Positions 9,346 through 18,285 of a DNA stretch of 64,000 nt are shown piece by piece. Location of the stretch: assembly GCF_004402015.1 (NCBI RefSeq), contig NZ_SOPW01000008.1, positions 80,849 to 144,848 on the forward strand. Reading direction: 5' to 3'. The DNA comes from Filobacillus milosensis. Lineage in GTDB: Bacteria > Bacillota > Bacilli > Bacillales > Alkalibacillaceae. A model generated the notes under the pieces. It did no database searches and was not told where the DNA came from. It saw nothing but the letters and a program-made list of their open reading frames with translations. The stretch's first letter is position 1; each line of letters starts with the position of its first letter. The translations under genes and the position numbers were made by a program.

Positions 9346-10224
9346 TTAAGCAAATTGGAAATTATTTTTACCTTTCAGTTTAGCGAGATACATGGCTTTA
9401 TCAGCACTTTTTATTATCTCCTGATAAATCACACCATTTTCAGGGTAAAAACTAATGCCAATACTAGGGGAAACACTAGATTCCATTCCTTCCAATGTGA
9501 ATGAATCAGACATTTCGTTAATTATTCTTTCCGCCACATTTCTACATTCCTCTTTATCTATATCCTTCAAAACAATAATAAATTCATCTCCTGCTAATCG
9601 AAAAACGACATCATTTTTTCGCACACTTCTTTGCAGTCTCTCAGCAACTTGTATTAATAGAGAATCGCCATTAGCGTGTCCCAAAGTGTCATTGACTTCT
9701 TTAAATCGATCTAAGTCTAAAAACATAATAGAAAACCTTTCGTTGTATTTCTCACTATGCTTTATTACCTGATTAATGTAGTCCTCCAACATTAATCGAT
9801 TAGGTAAGCCTGTAAGGTGATCCCTATACGTCAGTTTTCCCAACTTTTCATTTAATTTTTGTAGTTCTTTCCTATGTTGATTTATCTTTACCAAATAGAC
9901 AGTGGTAAGTATAGTTACGGAAACTTTTACAAAATTCACGATAACAATCATTTCCAATTCTTCTTTTGATATTAACTCACCCATTCTAATAAACTCATAT
10001 GCTTCCCAAATAATATGGATAAGTGAAGATATACCAAGTATTGTAATACCAAATATAGGACCAAACCTAAATAAGACAATGAGAATTGAAGGGAAACTTA
10101 AGAACCAATAACTGCTATAGAAATGTATCGGTGCGAACTTTTCCAAAATAATGGGTAAAAATAAAAAGAATACAACAAGAATCCAGAACATCGAATTTTT
10201 ATTGTTTTGAGTAACCATCATTCC
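9346..10224 (-). CDS. membrane-bound diguanylate cyclase (GGDEF)
   Basis: Makes cyclic di-GMP from two GTP. An N-terminal block of about four membrane segments (to residue about 115) is followed by a coiled linker (KINQHRKELQKLNEKL) and a GGDEF domain beginning LTYRDHLTGLPNR. The active-site loop reads AGDEF instead of GGDEF, a variant also found in active enzymes. The I-site RxxD is not obvious. Start: the ATG at 10224 lies just after GAAGGA; an in-frame TTG at 10254 is an alternative. Confidence 0.87.
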   Translation of the reverse strand, partial: GMMVTQNNKNSMFWILVVFFLFLPIILEKFAPIHFYSSYWFLSFPSILIVLFRFGPIFGITILGISSLIHIIWEAYEFIRMGELISKEELEMIVIVNFVKVSVTILTTVYLVKINQHRKELQKLNEKLGKLTYRDHLTGLPNRLMLEDYINQVIKHSEKYNERFSIMFLDLDRFKEVNDTLGHANGDSLLIQVAERLQRSVRKNDVVFRLAGDEFIIVLKDIDKEECRNVAERIINEMSDSFTLEGMESSVSPSIGISFYPENGVIYQEIIKSADKAMYLAKLKGKNNFQFA

Positions 10225-10483
10225 TTCACCATCAAGAATATTAAACACCACCAAAACTATAAATCATTTTATAAATAATATTCCACGATTATAAAAATTT
10301 ATAAAAGCGTTATTATTCTGACATTTGCTTCACTTACAGGCACTACAATTTCACATAAAAAAGTACTGTGAATATCCCCCCACTCTGGGTGCAAACCACC
10401 GGACCCTGTATGTACATACTTTATTTTGTTTCGACATGTTTTTTTCTATCGTTTCCATTAGTGGCTGATATTTTATACATAAA

Positions 10484-10978
10484 CTAAACGTTAGAAGTAC
10501 TACTAACTTGAGGCTCAAAGTACTTTAGAAGTTTCATTATATTCCTCTGAAGACCCTTATCAACTTTCCCCTCCTTTATCGCTTGTTTGTACGCTTTAAT
10601 TTTTTCAATATCATTAAAGCAATCTTTGTTTAAATCATAAAAGTCAGTAGGAATTCTTTCTGTTATTGTACAATATCCTTTATTTAAATAAAGATTTACA
10701 ACCACTATATTGAATTTTCTTTCAATAAAATACCTCATAATTTCTTCATCCAAAAGTGTTAATATGTCATGAATGATTACACTTTTAATACCTTGCGACT
10801 CCAATTCGTTTAAATACTTTCGTAAAGTATGTTTGTGATTACTATACTCAAACTTACTTTTGACAAAAATCCCTTTCATCAACGCAGCATTACACTTTAT
10901 CGCATATTCGTAATCCAACATTTCCTTGTTATCGTTAGGTTGAATATGCATAAAATATCCAGCATTCTTAAATTCCAT
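10484..10978 (-). CDS. unknown protein with resolvase-like N-terminal fold
   Basis: A 164-aa protein I do not recognise by name. Residues about 6-105 follow the strand-helix order of a serine-recombinase catalytic domain: GYFMHIQPND start, then a helix, a strand with IKSVIIHDILTL, then YFIERKFNIVVVNLYL. The catalytic Ser and Arg residues are absent. Several genes to the right encode similar domains. It starts 2 bp after the stop of the gene upstream (10980-11225). Confidence 0.6.
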   Translation of the reverse strand: MEFKNAGYFMHIQPNDNKEMLDYEYAIKCNAALMKGIFVKSKFEYSNHKHTLRKYLNELESQGIKSVIIHDILTLLDEEIMRYFIERKFNIVVVNLYLNKGYCTITERIPTDFYDLNKDCFNDIEKIKAYKQAIKEGKVDKGLQRNIMKLLKYFEPQVSSTSNV

Positions 10979-10979
10979 A

Positions 10980-11225
10980 TTACCGACCTCCTTCGGAAAA
11001 GACTACATATTTCTTCAACACTTCAATTCCTCGTTCAAAATCCTCATCTGTTCTAAGGGTAGATGGTAATTCTCTGATTATTTTTTGTGCTATTCTCTGA
11101 AACTGAAATTCTACACATAAATTCATAACCCGTTCATTATTTACAATAAATTCAACCATTTTATTTTCATTCGGGATATAATTCAAATAGATTTTACCGT
11201 CGTAATTAGTATTAAATTTTTCCAT
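10980..11225 (-). CDS. small unknown protein, 81 aa
   Basis: No family recognised. The start is the ATG at 11225 behind a GGAGGCGAT site; the frame is open 30 codons further but without signal. The protein begins MEKFNTNYDGKIYLNY and is mixed alpha/beta with an EDFERGIEVLKKYV helix near the end. It is probably co-transcribed with the resolvase-like gene downstream. Confidence 0.6.
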   Translation of the reverse strand: MEKFNTNYDGKIYLNYIPNENKMVEFIVNNERVMNLCVEFQFQRIAQKIIRELPSTLRTDEDFERGIEVLKKYVVFSEGGR

Positions 11226-11265
11226 TAAGAGATCGCCTCCTTTAAGTATGTTAATGCTCGTTTTC

Positions 11266-11709
11266 TTAAATTCTAAAACGTTTATATCCTTCATTATCTG
11301 AATCTGCATTATCATAATAGTTCTTTATTTCATTTTCTAAATCACTAAAATGATACTTCAGGCTCACATAGGTCGGAATTCCAACAAGTAGACCTAATAT
11401 GGTTATCAATGCTTTTTCTTCAATATTCATTAGAGTGTTAACTACAAGCATGATGGATAAACATGATAAAAACACAAACCACCTTGTCATTTTTTTGTTT
11501 ACTTCCCCATGTAGTTTCATTTTTCCAGATAAAACCCCTGCAGCCATTCCTCCAACGTATAAGAGCCATGTTTCCTGTGTCATATCAATTTCACTGACAA
11601 ACAGTATAAATGGGTATGTTATCGTTGTTAAAATCATCATTGTAACGCTCTTTCCAATTAATAAGACAAACTTAGTGGTCTTTTCATTTTTGAAACGTGG
11701 AGTTTTCAA
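11266..11709 (-). CDS. small membrane protein, 147 aa
   Basis: No named family recognised. It has about four membrane segments (around 12-36, 45-58, 73-91, 100-116) and a polar, acidic C-terminal tail (NADSDNEGYKRF). Its start overlaps the stop of the preceding small membrane gene by 4 bp, so the two probably form a translationally coupled pair and possibly a complex. Confidence 0.65.
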   Translation of the reverse strand: MKTPRFKNEKTTKFVLLIGKSVTMMILTTITYPFILFVSEIDMTQETWLLYVGGMAAGVLSGKMKLHGEVNKKMTRWFVFLSCLSIMLVVNTLMNIEEKALITILGLLVGIPTYVSLKYHFSDLENEIKNYYDNADSDNEGYKRFRI

Positions 11710-11924
11710 TCTTTTACCTCCCGTTTTTCATTTGCTCTTGTCCAGCGATCTACACTACCGGATAATGACGATACGATTAACAGAATGAGAAACGTTGTAA
11801 CAAGGTTGGGTTTGCTATCTACTATGTAGACTGATGCTAATCCTAATATTGGACCCATAATGATTGAGGATAATGTCATTCCTTTATAGTTCATTTCGGT
11901 TATTGTTTTTCTAAGCCAATTCAT
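11706..11924 (-). CDS. small membrane protein, 72 aa
   Basis: Begins MNWLRKTITEMNYKGM, then one hydrophobic segment (TLSSIIMGPILGLASVYIV), a short loop and a second (TTFLILLIVSSLSG), ending in a basic, polar tail. Start chosen at ATG 11924 behind GAAGGGGG. A frameshifted relative of this gene lies on the plus strand at 32235, so the family is repeated within the accessory DNA. Function unknown. Confidence 0.7.
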   Translation of the reverse strand: MNWLRKTITEMNYKGMTLSSIIMGPILGLASVYIVDSKPNLVTTFLILLIVSSLSGSVDRWTRANEKREVKD

Positions 11925-12139
11925 TTTGTTCCCCCTTCTCTTGTCCATTCATTTAGTAAAAACAACTATATTGTTATTTAGGGAAAGTATAGCGTGAATT
12001 TATTCACCTTCAAGGATTTATTGAAACGGGGACTAATAGAAGCCACTCCATTATCACTAATTTTCCCAATATTCTTCTATTGGGCGTATCGACTAATCAT
12101 AAAAATTCTATCTTAAGGCTACCCCAACTTTACCCATAA

Positions 12140-12403
12140 TTAACTCTCCTCCCCATCAAGTTCGGCTCTAAGAGAATAATAGTCATCTATATTCTCAATT
12201 GTTACATACGCATTAATTAAAGTAAGAACTTCCTCATAACTATTCAAGTTATCATGTTTTAATCGATACTTTAGTTCCTCTAACTTATTAAATTCCTCAA
12301 TATGTTCAAGAACTGCTTCAGCCTTCCACATAATGTGATACACATTTCCCTCTGGACCAGACCAATCAATTTTCATTATTGCTTTACTGTATTTAGTTCT
12401 CAT
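12140..12403 (-). CDS. unknown 87-aa protein
   Basis: A short acidic helical protein (helix EAVLEHIEEFNKLEELKYRL, C-terminus LDGEES), with ATG behind AAGGGGATG. No family recognised. It sits in a run of small same-strand genes separated by 40-200 bp. Confidence 0.55.
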   Translation of the reverse strand: MRTKYSKAIMKIDWSGPEGNVYHIMWKAEAVLEHIEEFNKLEELKYRLKHDNLNSYEEVLTLINAYVTIENIDDYYSLRAELDGEES

Positions 12404-12448
12404 AATGTCATCCCCTTCTTATAAATAGGCAAATAAGTTTTTTTAATT

Positions 12449-12646
12449 TTAAAAATTAGACTTAGGAGTGTAACCTGCTAACTGATACTCAAGTAAACGT
12501 ATTACTTTAACAATTTGGTGCTCATTATTTGCTAGATAATCTTGCTGTTGTTCAGACATTTCAGGCCAAAATCTATCATATAAGGAGCGAATGATACGCA
12601 ACTCCTCTTCTAAGTCTTGTAATCTCTTATACCTTGTATTAATCAT
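12449..12646 (-). CDS. unknown 65-aa helical protein
   Basis: Begins MINTRYKRLQDLEEELRIIR and is almost entirely helical with coiled-coil character. The start at 12646 follows GGGGGTGGAAGG. The Spo0E SQ.LD motif is not present, so this is not called Spo0E. Function unknown. Confidence 0.55.
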   Translation of the reverse strand: MINTRYKRLQDLEEELRIIRSLYDRFWPEMSEQQQDYLANNEHQIVKVIRLLEYQLAGYTPKSNF

Positions 12647-12693
12647 CCCTTCCACCCCCTCTAAATTTTACTAAGGTTCTTCTGGAACCTTCG

Positions 12694-12909
12694 TTATAAC
12701 TTATCACTAGTAAGGAAATCAAATAGATCTTTAATTTCATCTTTGTTTGACTTTTGAAGACTAATCCTTTGAATAGGAATTCTACAATCCTTTTCACTTA
12801 TAACTTCGATATCTTCTTTACGATAGATTCTTTCTTCTTTTATCTCACCGTTAAAAACTCTAGTTACTCTTACGTTACCTTGTTCATCATAATCAATTAC
12901 CTTTACCAT
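12694..12909 (-). CDS. unknown 71-aa protein
   Basis: A small protein, MVKVIDYDEQGNVRVTRVF at the N-terminus with beta-strand character, then a charged region. It has a strong AAGGAGGAG site 5-6 bp before ATG. No family recognised. Confidence 0.58.
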   Translation of the reverse strand: MVKVIDYDEQGNVRVTRVFNGEIKEERIYRKEDIEVISEKDCRIPIQRISLQKSNKDEIKDLFDFLTSDKL

Positions 12910-13060
12910 TTTATCTCCTCCTTAATTTTGCTCTTTCTGCTTATCAGTACGAAATACTTAAGCAGTATTTATCTTTAAGATTTAGAATTGGGGCATGATA
13001 GTCATACTTAATATCAATTTGGAAAATGCATGGATCTATCCGCCCCTACGGACTATAACC

Positions 13061-13411
13061 TTATATGATACTTTGTCGGTATTTTCTACTTGTTGGCTTC
13101 CAACTTACCCTTCTTGCCCATCCATTTTCATACGCTAAATCTAACCTATCTTCAATTGTTTCTATTACGTTATTCCAAGTTTCATCATCAATCTCACTAT
13201 AATCCCATTGCCATGCTCCAAAAACCTTAAATAATGGCTCTTTTTCACTAGTAATACCTGTTCCTTTTAAGACCTCTTCAAGAACCAGATTTGGTCTTGG
13301 AGCCAGTGGATCGCAGTCAATTAGAATAAATTTGTTCGGTTCTTTTATTGCTTCTAACTCCGTCACAATTTGAGCATTTCCTTCTGATATCAATTTTTCA
13401 AGTGGATTCAT
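13061..13411 (-). CDS. unknown 116-aa protein
   Basis: Not recognised. It contains KFILIDCDPLAPRPNLVLEE and a Trp-rich middle (FGAWQWDYSEIDDETW), and ends with a basic stretch WKPTSRKYRQ. A weak AGGAG site precedes ATG 13411. It lies 46 bp downstream of the next resolvase-like gene. Confidence 0.55.
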   Translation of the reverse strand: MNPLEKLISEGNAQIVTELEAIKEPNKFILIDCDPLAPRPNLVLEEVLKGTGITSEKEPLFKVFGAWQWDYSEIDDETWNNVIETIEDRLDLAYENGWARRVSWKPTSRKYRQSII

Positions 13412-13464
13412 TTTTTACTCTCCTTTGTCTTCTTATTTTTATTTTTCAACTAACTAGACATTTT

Positions 13465-13899
13465 TTATATTGAACTAACTTTTCCCTCTGCTGTTAATAA
13501 CTCTGTTTTAAACAAATTTTCTACCGCCAGTGGAATTTTTGTTGTTTTTGCTTCTTCTAACCAGATTTTTTTTAGAAGTTTTGGTTTCATCAAATAATCC
13601 CCCTGAATGACCCTAAAGGTGACATCTTTACTTATAAATAAATCTAGAATATTAGAGTTTGCAACATGTACAGGAGATATTATTAATACAGTTGACTTCT
13701 TTTTCAGTCTAGAAAAATACTTATCATTCATACTCTTATCCTCAAAATTTGAAATTGCGCAACCATTAACGATATTAAGGTTGTTGTTCTCAGCAAATAT
13801 ATCCACCATCATGGTGTATTCAAAAAATTCCTCAGCAGAATTCCTTGTTCTCCCTAGAATAGTCTCCGGTAATAATGTGAAAAATGTTACGTTTTTCAT
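13465..13899 (-). CDS. unknown protein with degenerate resolvase-like fold
   Basis: 144 aa. The alternation VTFFTLLPET / helix / LNIVNGCAISNFED / LKKKSTVLIISPVHVA / LFISKDVTFRVIQG follows the strand order of a serine-recombinase catalytic domain but has no catalytic Ser or paired Arg. The C-terminal 40 residues are unlike recombinases. The ATG is preceded by AAGGAGATG. See the finding on this family. Confidence 0.55.
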   Translation of the reverse strand: MKNVTFFTLLPETILGRTRNSAEEFFEYTMMVDIFAENNNLNIVNGCAISNFEDKSMNDKYFSRLKKKSTVLIISPVHVANSNILDLFISKDVTFRVIQGDYLMKPKLLKKIWLEEAKTTKIPLAVENLFKTELLTAEGKVSSI

Positions 13900-13982
13900 A
13901 AAGTATCATCTCCTTGATTAGTTTTTTAGTTTTTATATTCACTTATCACTAAATCAAACATTGTATTCCTTCAATAACGAAC

Positions 13983-14498
13983 TTAATAGGCAGAAACGTT
14001 AATACCAGTAGTAGATTCGAATTCATCTACTAAATCATTCGACATCCTTGCAACTCTTTCATAATTGATTAAGGCCTTTCTATAGTCAGAACCTAAGTTT
14101 TCCCATTTAACCTTACTGATTCTGGCTACATTATGTAGATCTGACCTCAATTGGTTGTTAGTAATTTCCTCAATCCTATATTTTGTCTTGCTGCGATTAA
14201 CTTCAATCAAAATGAAATGAAACCCCTCTTCGATAAACAGATTGATGATGTCCTTCTTAAAAATTGAACGATCCTGTACAGCAATTGTGTCGATGTCCTG
14301 CTTTCTTAATAAACTGATAAAATACTGGGCTACCAGTGGATTACTCTTATATGAATGATAATTTGTAACACTTATCCCTTTAACATTCTCTAATAACACC
14401 TCTAGTACGCGGCTTTTCATTTCTAAGTCTATGCTGTCATCCCTTTCAGAACTTAAGTGAACCATATAACCAACTTTATTAACTGCATTATTCTTCAT
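13983..14498 (-). CDS. resolvase-fold-like protein, 171 aa
   Basis: Start at 14498 behind AAGGAGG. Residues about 7-105 resemble the serine-recombinase N-terminal domain most clearly of the set: VGYMVHLSSERDDS at the position of Y.RVS..., then ISVTNYHSYKSN, LLRKQDIDTIAVQDRS (like the ID.I.V..LDR strand) and FIEEGFHFILIEV. An Ser-Ser pair sits near the usual catalytic Ser, but the Arg residues of the active site are not conserved. The C-terminal part is helical. Function unknown. Confidence 0.6.
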   Translation of the reverse strand: MKNNAVNKVGYMVHLSSERDDSIDLEMKSRVLEVLLENVKGISVTNYHSYKSNPLVAQYFISLLRKQDIDTIAVQDRSIFKKDIINLFIEEGFHFILIEVNRSKTKYRIEEITNNQLRSDLHNVARISKVKWENLGSDYRKALINYERVARMSNDLVDEFESTTGINVSAY

Positions 14499-14620
14499 AG
14501 AAATTTCCTCCTTAGATATCAAGTAATCTGACTCAATTTTGATTAAGTACCACAGTGTAAAGAAAACTTACCTGTTCCCTTGTTTTTTATTGAGTAATTC
14601 TTTATTAATATTATTGGCTG

Positions 14621-15466
14621 TTAAGCATTTTCTGTTAATTCATCAAGTATCTCGATCAACTCATAATTGCCTCTTGAAGATAAGTGACCGAAACAGAATT
14701 GAACCTCAACAGCATATTGTTCGCAAAGTAGTACTAAGTCTCTAAAATCGCCGAGGTCTCCGTTTCCCAAGCCATCAAATATGACTTTATAGTAGTTATT
14801 AGAACTTAATACTGTTTCCAAGTCGTGATAATTGCTGTAAACCATAGCATCGGTATCTCCTGTATTATCCATAAAGGATTCAACCCCAAGATAACTGATC
14901 ATCGTTGACATATTTCCTTCATTAAAAACAATTCCTAATATTCTTTTTTCCTTTATAAAATCTCGAAAAGCCTTTTGTTTTCTCCCCTTGCTTTCCTCAA
15001 CTAATCGAGCATTTTCCTCTCTGTTAATAAAGCGAAGATCATTTTGCTCTTTTGATAATCGTTCGACCAAATTGCCGAAATCTACACTTAACTCAGTATC
15101 AAAAGTAGCCTGATTTAATATCGTTTCTTCACCTTTAGCGCAATTGGTTATCCTTGATTCAAGAACACCATAATCGAAATTTAGAGTTTCATAATCTGGA
15201 AAAATACCTAACTGCATAATGTACTTTCTTATAGAAACATCGGGGTAACAACTAGTGAAGATGATTGCAGTAACTTTCTTTGAACTCATATAATTGTAAA
15301 GGGTTCTTATACAATCTAGATCCTTTTCGTTATAGGCTGTTTCATCAGACAATATTTCAACTATTTCTAACCCATTCCTATAGCAATACTCCTTTATTGG
15401 TTCAAGATTTGCCTCTACTACCTCATTTGTAAATCCTTTGACATAGACTATTGCATTCTTTTTCAT
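14621..15466 (-). CDS. two-domain resolvase-fold-like protein, 281 aa
   Basis: The N-terminal domain (about 3-95) reads AIVYVKGFTNEVVEANLEPI, YCYRNGLEIVEILSDETA, KKVTAIIFTSC, close to the recombinase order Y.R.S...Q...L..Y...G..IV......D. The catalytic Ser is replaced (GFTNE). A charged helical linker (about 130-185) leads to a second domain (KRILGIVFNEGNM to CFGHLSSRG) that may be a repeat of the same fold. No DNA-binding zinc ribbon is visible. Function unknown. Confidence 0.62.
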   Translation of the reverse strand: MKKNAIVYVKGFTNEVVEANLEPIKEYCYRNGLEIVEILSDETAYNEKDLDCIRTLYNYMSSKKVTAIIFTSCYPDVSIRKYIMQLGIFPDYETLNFDYGVLESRITNCAKGEETILNQATFDTELSVDFGNLVERLSKEQNDLRFINREENARLVEESKGRKQKAFRDFIKEKRILGIVFNEGNMSTMISYLGVESFMDNTGDTDAMVYSNYHDLETVLSSNNYYKVIFDGLGNGDLGDFRDLVLLCEQYAVEVQFCFGHLSSRGNYELIEILDELTENA

Positions 15467-15641
15467 TTCAATTCCTCCTAATACCTGAATATTAAGTATT
15501 TAATTGCTGACTAATACTTTGCTTGCATTCTACCCTCCATAGATTGTTCCAACTTTATTCAATTATTTAGTTTTGGGAAGTTAAGTATAATTCCCATCTA
15601 GAAGAAAACATGCTACTCATCCCATGCGTGCTTTTTAAATT

Positions 15642-16106
15642 CTAATCTGTAATGTCATAGCCTTTATTTCTCAAAATTTCAATAAGACCATATGCCATTT
15701 CAACATGGTGTTCATGACCTTCTCCATGCAATTCAAAGTCAAATTCGTCCTCTTGACCTTCAAAGTAGTCATATTCATTAGTCCATTCTACATACCTAAT
15801 AAACTTCTTAATGTAGTTCTTACTAATCTTTTCATTAGTGTCACAAACTTTCCTTAGACTAATTTGACCTTGTCCCCAGTAAATGGTCTCATCAGAAAGC
15901 ATAAATAGTTGATTATCGTATTCGAAAAAGTAATTAAAAATATCACCAGTTTCCTTTCGATAGATAATTTCTTCATTCTTGAAATCGTTCTTTTCCCAAA
16001 GAGAATAAATGTACCACCCGATTACTTGAAATTCCTCATCTGCTAGTACATCTTCGTTATCAGGAAACATCTCTCGTAATTCTTTCGTTTCATCTAACGT
16101 AAACAT
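15642..16106 (-). CDS. unknown acidic 154-aa protein
   Basis: A very acidic protein (MFTLDETKELREMFPDNEDV, then FEGQEDEFDFELHGEGHEHH). Its start overlaps the stop of the upstream gene by 17 bp and has GGGGGAG upstream. No family recognised; acidity is compatible with a DNA-mimic or immunity-type protein, but nothing supports this specifically. Confidence 0.6.
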   Translation of the reverse strand: MFTLDETKELREMFPDNEDVLADEEFQVIGWYIYSLWEKNDFKNEEIIYRKETGDIFNYFFEYDNQLFMLSDETIYWGQGQISLRKVCDTNEKISKNYIKKFIRYVEWTNEYDYFEGQEDEFDFELHGEGHEHHVEMAYGLIEILRNKGYDITD

Positions 16107-16485
16107 TTAAATCTCCCCCTGCCATTTCATTGTTTTCATGGTTACTTTTAAAATTTTTTAAGTAGTCACTCAACCTAATAGTGCCACCCCAACTGATTCT
16201 CCATATCGCTAACTTTGACACATCAAATATTTCTTTAAAGTCTTCCTTAAACATGAAAACTAAATCAACCCTTAGATACTTAGTAGGGGTCTTATAAATA
16301 TTACCCCACAGAACTTTTGGATCGTTTGTAGTAGTTACACCAGCGCTATGTAGTTCTTGTGATACACCGTTAACCCATTCATTCAAAACACCGCCACACC
16401 CTAGCATTACTACATATCCCTTACAACTTGCTGCTAACTCCCTCAAATCTGAAATAACTAATTCCTTCACTTTCCAATCCTTCAT
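16090..16485 (-). CDS. unknown 131-aa protein under the HTH operator
   Basis: The first gene of the leftward cluster, divergent from the HTH repressor gene and downstream of two operator palindromes. It contains SCKGYVVMLGCGGVLNEWVNGV (first part) and YLRVDLVFMFKEDFKEIF. No catalytic family recognised. ATG 16485 follows AGGAGGGG. It is likely repressed by the HTH protein. Confidence 0.6.
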   Translation of the reverse strand: MKDWKVKELVISDLRELAASCKGYVVMLGCGGVLNEWVNGVSQELHSAGVTTTNDPKVLWGNIYKTPTKYLRVDLVFMFKEDFKEIFDVSKLAIWRISWGGTIRLSDYLKNFKSNHENNEMAGGDLNVYVR

Positions 16486-16526
16486 AACGATTCCCCTCCT
16501 TTATTCCAAAACTACATAAATCGATT

Positions 16527-16587
16527 TGTGATTATAAAATCACACATTGTATCGTTTATTTGTTCAACTTGTGATTATAATATCACC
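16527..16587. promoter_or_regulatory. paired operator palindromes in divergent promoter region
   Basis: Two matching dyads lie 43 bp apart: TGTGATTATAAAATCACA at 16527-16544 (perfect 7-bp half-sites) and TGTGATTATAATATCACC at 16570-16587. They sit between the leftward unknown gene and the rightward HTH gene, as expected for a repressor controlling both directions. Confidence 0.78.
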
Positions 16588-16701
16588 ATATGTCGTGCAT
16601 GTAAAGCCAAAATGTAATTTTTTTATTCTTGATTTGCACAAGTTGAACAATTGAATTAGAATGTACATAATAAATGATTAAAAAAGATAAGGGTGATTTT
16701 G

Positions 16702-17418
16702 GTGAGTAATGATTCGAAAATTATGATTGGGAAACGCTTAAAACATTTATTGAAAGAAAATGGATTTGACTATGAGAGAGACAAATTAGTAGATGAACTC
16801 GGTCTCAACCGTTCTACTTTGCAAAAATATATAAATGACGTTAGAAGACCTACATTGGAATCCATCAGAGATATAGCCAAACACTTTAATACATCGGTCG
16901 ATTACTTGGTTGGGCATTCTGAATATGTTCTTGATACATGGGACCATAAATTTTTAGAGGAATTCTTCCAATATTCTTCAGATAAGATAAAGAACCACTT
17001 CGAGAAAAGATATACGATTGATATTTCTGATGAAACAATACCTTCCAAATTACTATTCGGAATTTTAGAGGCTATATTTCAAGACGAATTTGACAAATCT
17101 TTGGAAGATCTTTCAATTAAAGAAAGGGAAGACAGAAAGAAAATTTATGAAGTGATAATAACAATTTTCCATAGAGTGGTAACACTCGCAAAAAGCGAAG
17201 AGAAGAAAGATGAATTAGAAGCGTTGTTAAAAAGATTAACCGAATCAACTAATGGTGAGTACAGTTTTAGAAATACAATAACCCTTGAAGAAATAGAAGG
17301 AAAAACTCACAAAACACGCAAGGAAAAAATTAAGTTATTAAAAAGTTATATAGGGATAAATGTTGCTAATGGACAGAAAGCACTAAGAATGTTAGAGGAA
17401 CTTTCCGAAGACGATTAA
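16702..17418 (+). CDS. XRE-family HTH transcriptional regulator
   Basis: A repressor-like protein of about 238 aa. The N-terminal HTH (about residues 8-65) includes IGKRLKHLLKENG, LNRSTLQKYINDVRRPTLES and DIAKHFNTSVDYLVGHSE, typical of Cro/CI-type domains. The remaining 170 residues are charged and helical (multimerisation or signal sensing), without a peptidase motif. GTG 16702 has AAGG at proper spacing; GTG 16693 is the alternative. It is the only rightward gene in this block and probably represses both itself and the leftward cluster through the two palindromes. Confidence 0.85.
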   Translation: MSNDSKIMIGKRLKHLLKENGFDYERDKLVDELGLNRSTLQKYINDVRRPTLESIRDIAKHFNTSVDYLVGHSEYVLDTWDHKFLEEFFQYSSDKIKNHFEKRYTIDISDETIPSKLLFGILEAIFQDEFDKSLEDLSIKEREDRKKIYEVIITIFHRVVTLAKSEEKKDELEALLKRLTESTNGEYSFRNTITLEEIEGKTHKTRKEKIKLLKSYIGINVANGQKALRMLEELSEDD

Positions 17419-17486
17419 TTGTTAAAAGAGAATATTTAAATGGTTAATTACTCTTCATTTCTTAATAAAATCCCTCACTTTATATG

Positions 17487-17520
17487 AAAAGACCAAACAA
17501 CTTAAACTGTTTGGTCTTTT
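17487..17520. terminator. bidirectional terminator after HTH gene
   Basis: A perfect 13-bp stem AAAAGACCAAACA / TGTTTGGTCTTTT with an 8-nt loop, serving the HTH gene and possibly the leftward gene beyond. Confidence 0.88.
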
Positions 17521-17523
17521 CGA

Positions 17524-17625
17524 CATCCTAGAAAAGGATCAACACAAGATATTAAGAAGTACTATAAGAATCTAAGAGGAAAAGATTTAAAAAAAATAGA
17601 CTTTAAAGAACACTTATTCAATTAA
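17524..17625 (+). pseudogene. possible 3' remnant of a coding sequence
   Basis: An open frame without a start reads HPRKGSTQDIKKYYKNLRGK... and ends at TAA 17625. It is lysine-rich and reads like the C-terminus of a protein, but has no start or RBS and overlaps the end of the convergent gene. Low confidence. Confidence 0.25.
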
Positions 17626-18150
17626 GCCTAAGTACAGATACCCCATCAGTAATGACAAAGCAATACCTAAGAATAATAACCTCCCTAGCCAAGGATTATA
17701 ACTATCACCGTTTTCATACTTTTCTTTATTATTTTTAGCATGTATGTATCCTTGAAGAGTCCAAAACCAAGAATACCCGCCAGTCATAAGAAAAATAACA
17801 AAATACAAACTAGGTATTATTTTACTGGTTAGTAGCACCATAACAAAGAATACAGTGGTGTACCCAATCGATAACCAACCAAACATCTTAAGAACAATTC
17901 CTCTTGGAAATCCATTTCCTAATTCTTCACTTTTATGATGAAATTTAACGGACAGCATGATATTAAGAATTAATCCCCCCAAAAACATGACAACAGAAGA
18001 AATAAGATAGTAATCAGTTGTTGGAATCCTATAATAAATCCACATCAATGGTAAACATACAGTGGCAAAGATCAAGGAAAAATACAGCATGATTATAAGG
18101 AAGGCTATTTTATGCAATAGTCTTTCAACCACCAAAGCCAGAATAAGCAA
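17614..18150 (-). CDS. membrane protein, 178 aa, unknown
   Basis: Five or so hydrophobic segments (about 5-36, 45-66, 88-108, 112-130, 155-175) with short polar loops and no recognised family. The likely start is TTG 18150 with AAAGGTGA upstream; no good ATG exists at the N-terminus. Separated from its neighbours by terminators, so possibly a single gene. Confidence 0.6.
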   Translation of the reverse strand: MLILALVVERLLHKIAFLIIMLYFSLIFATVCLPLMWIYYRIPTTDYYLISSVVMFLGGLILNIMLSVKFHHKSEELGNGFPRGIVLKMFGWLSIGYTTVFFVMVLLTSKIIPSLYFVIFLMTGGYSWFWTLQGYIHAKNNKEKYENGDSYNPWLGRLLFLGIALSLLMGYLYLGLIE

Positions 18151-18285
18151 CCCCTTTCACCTTTAGCGAAATTCTAGAAACAACATTATATACATGTGGT
18201 ATAAGATTTTTTTGTATTCATATCCTAAAATTCACGACACCCTCTTGAGAAACTATAACCTGCAACGATCAAAAAAGTGTCATCT

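Noticed and set aside
12449..12646. Second Spo0E-like protein
   Set aside because: Small and helical, but the SQ.LD signature is absent.
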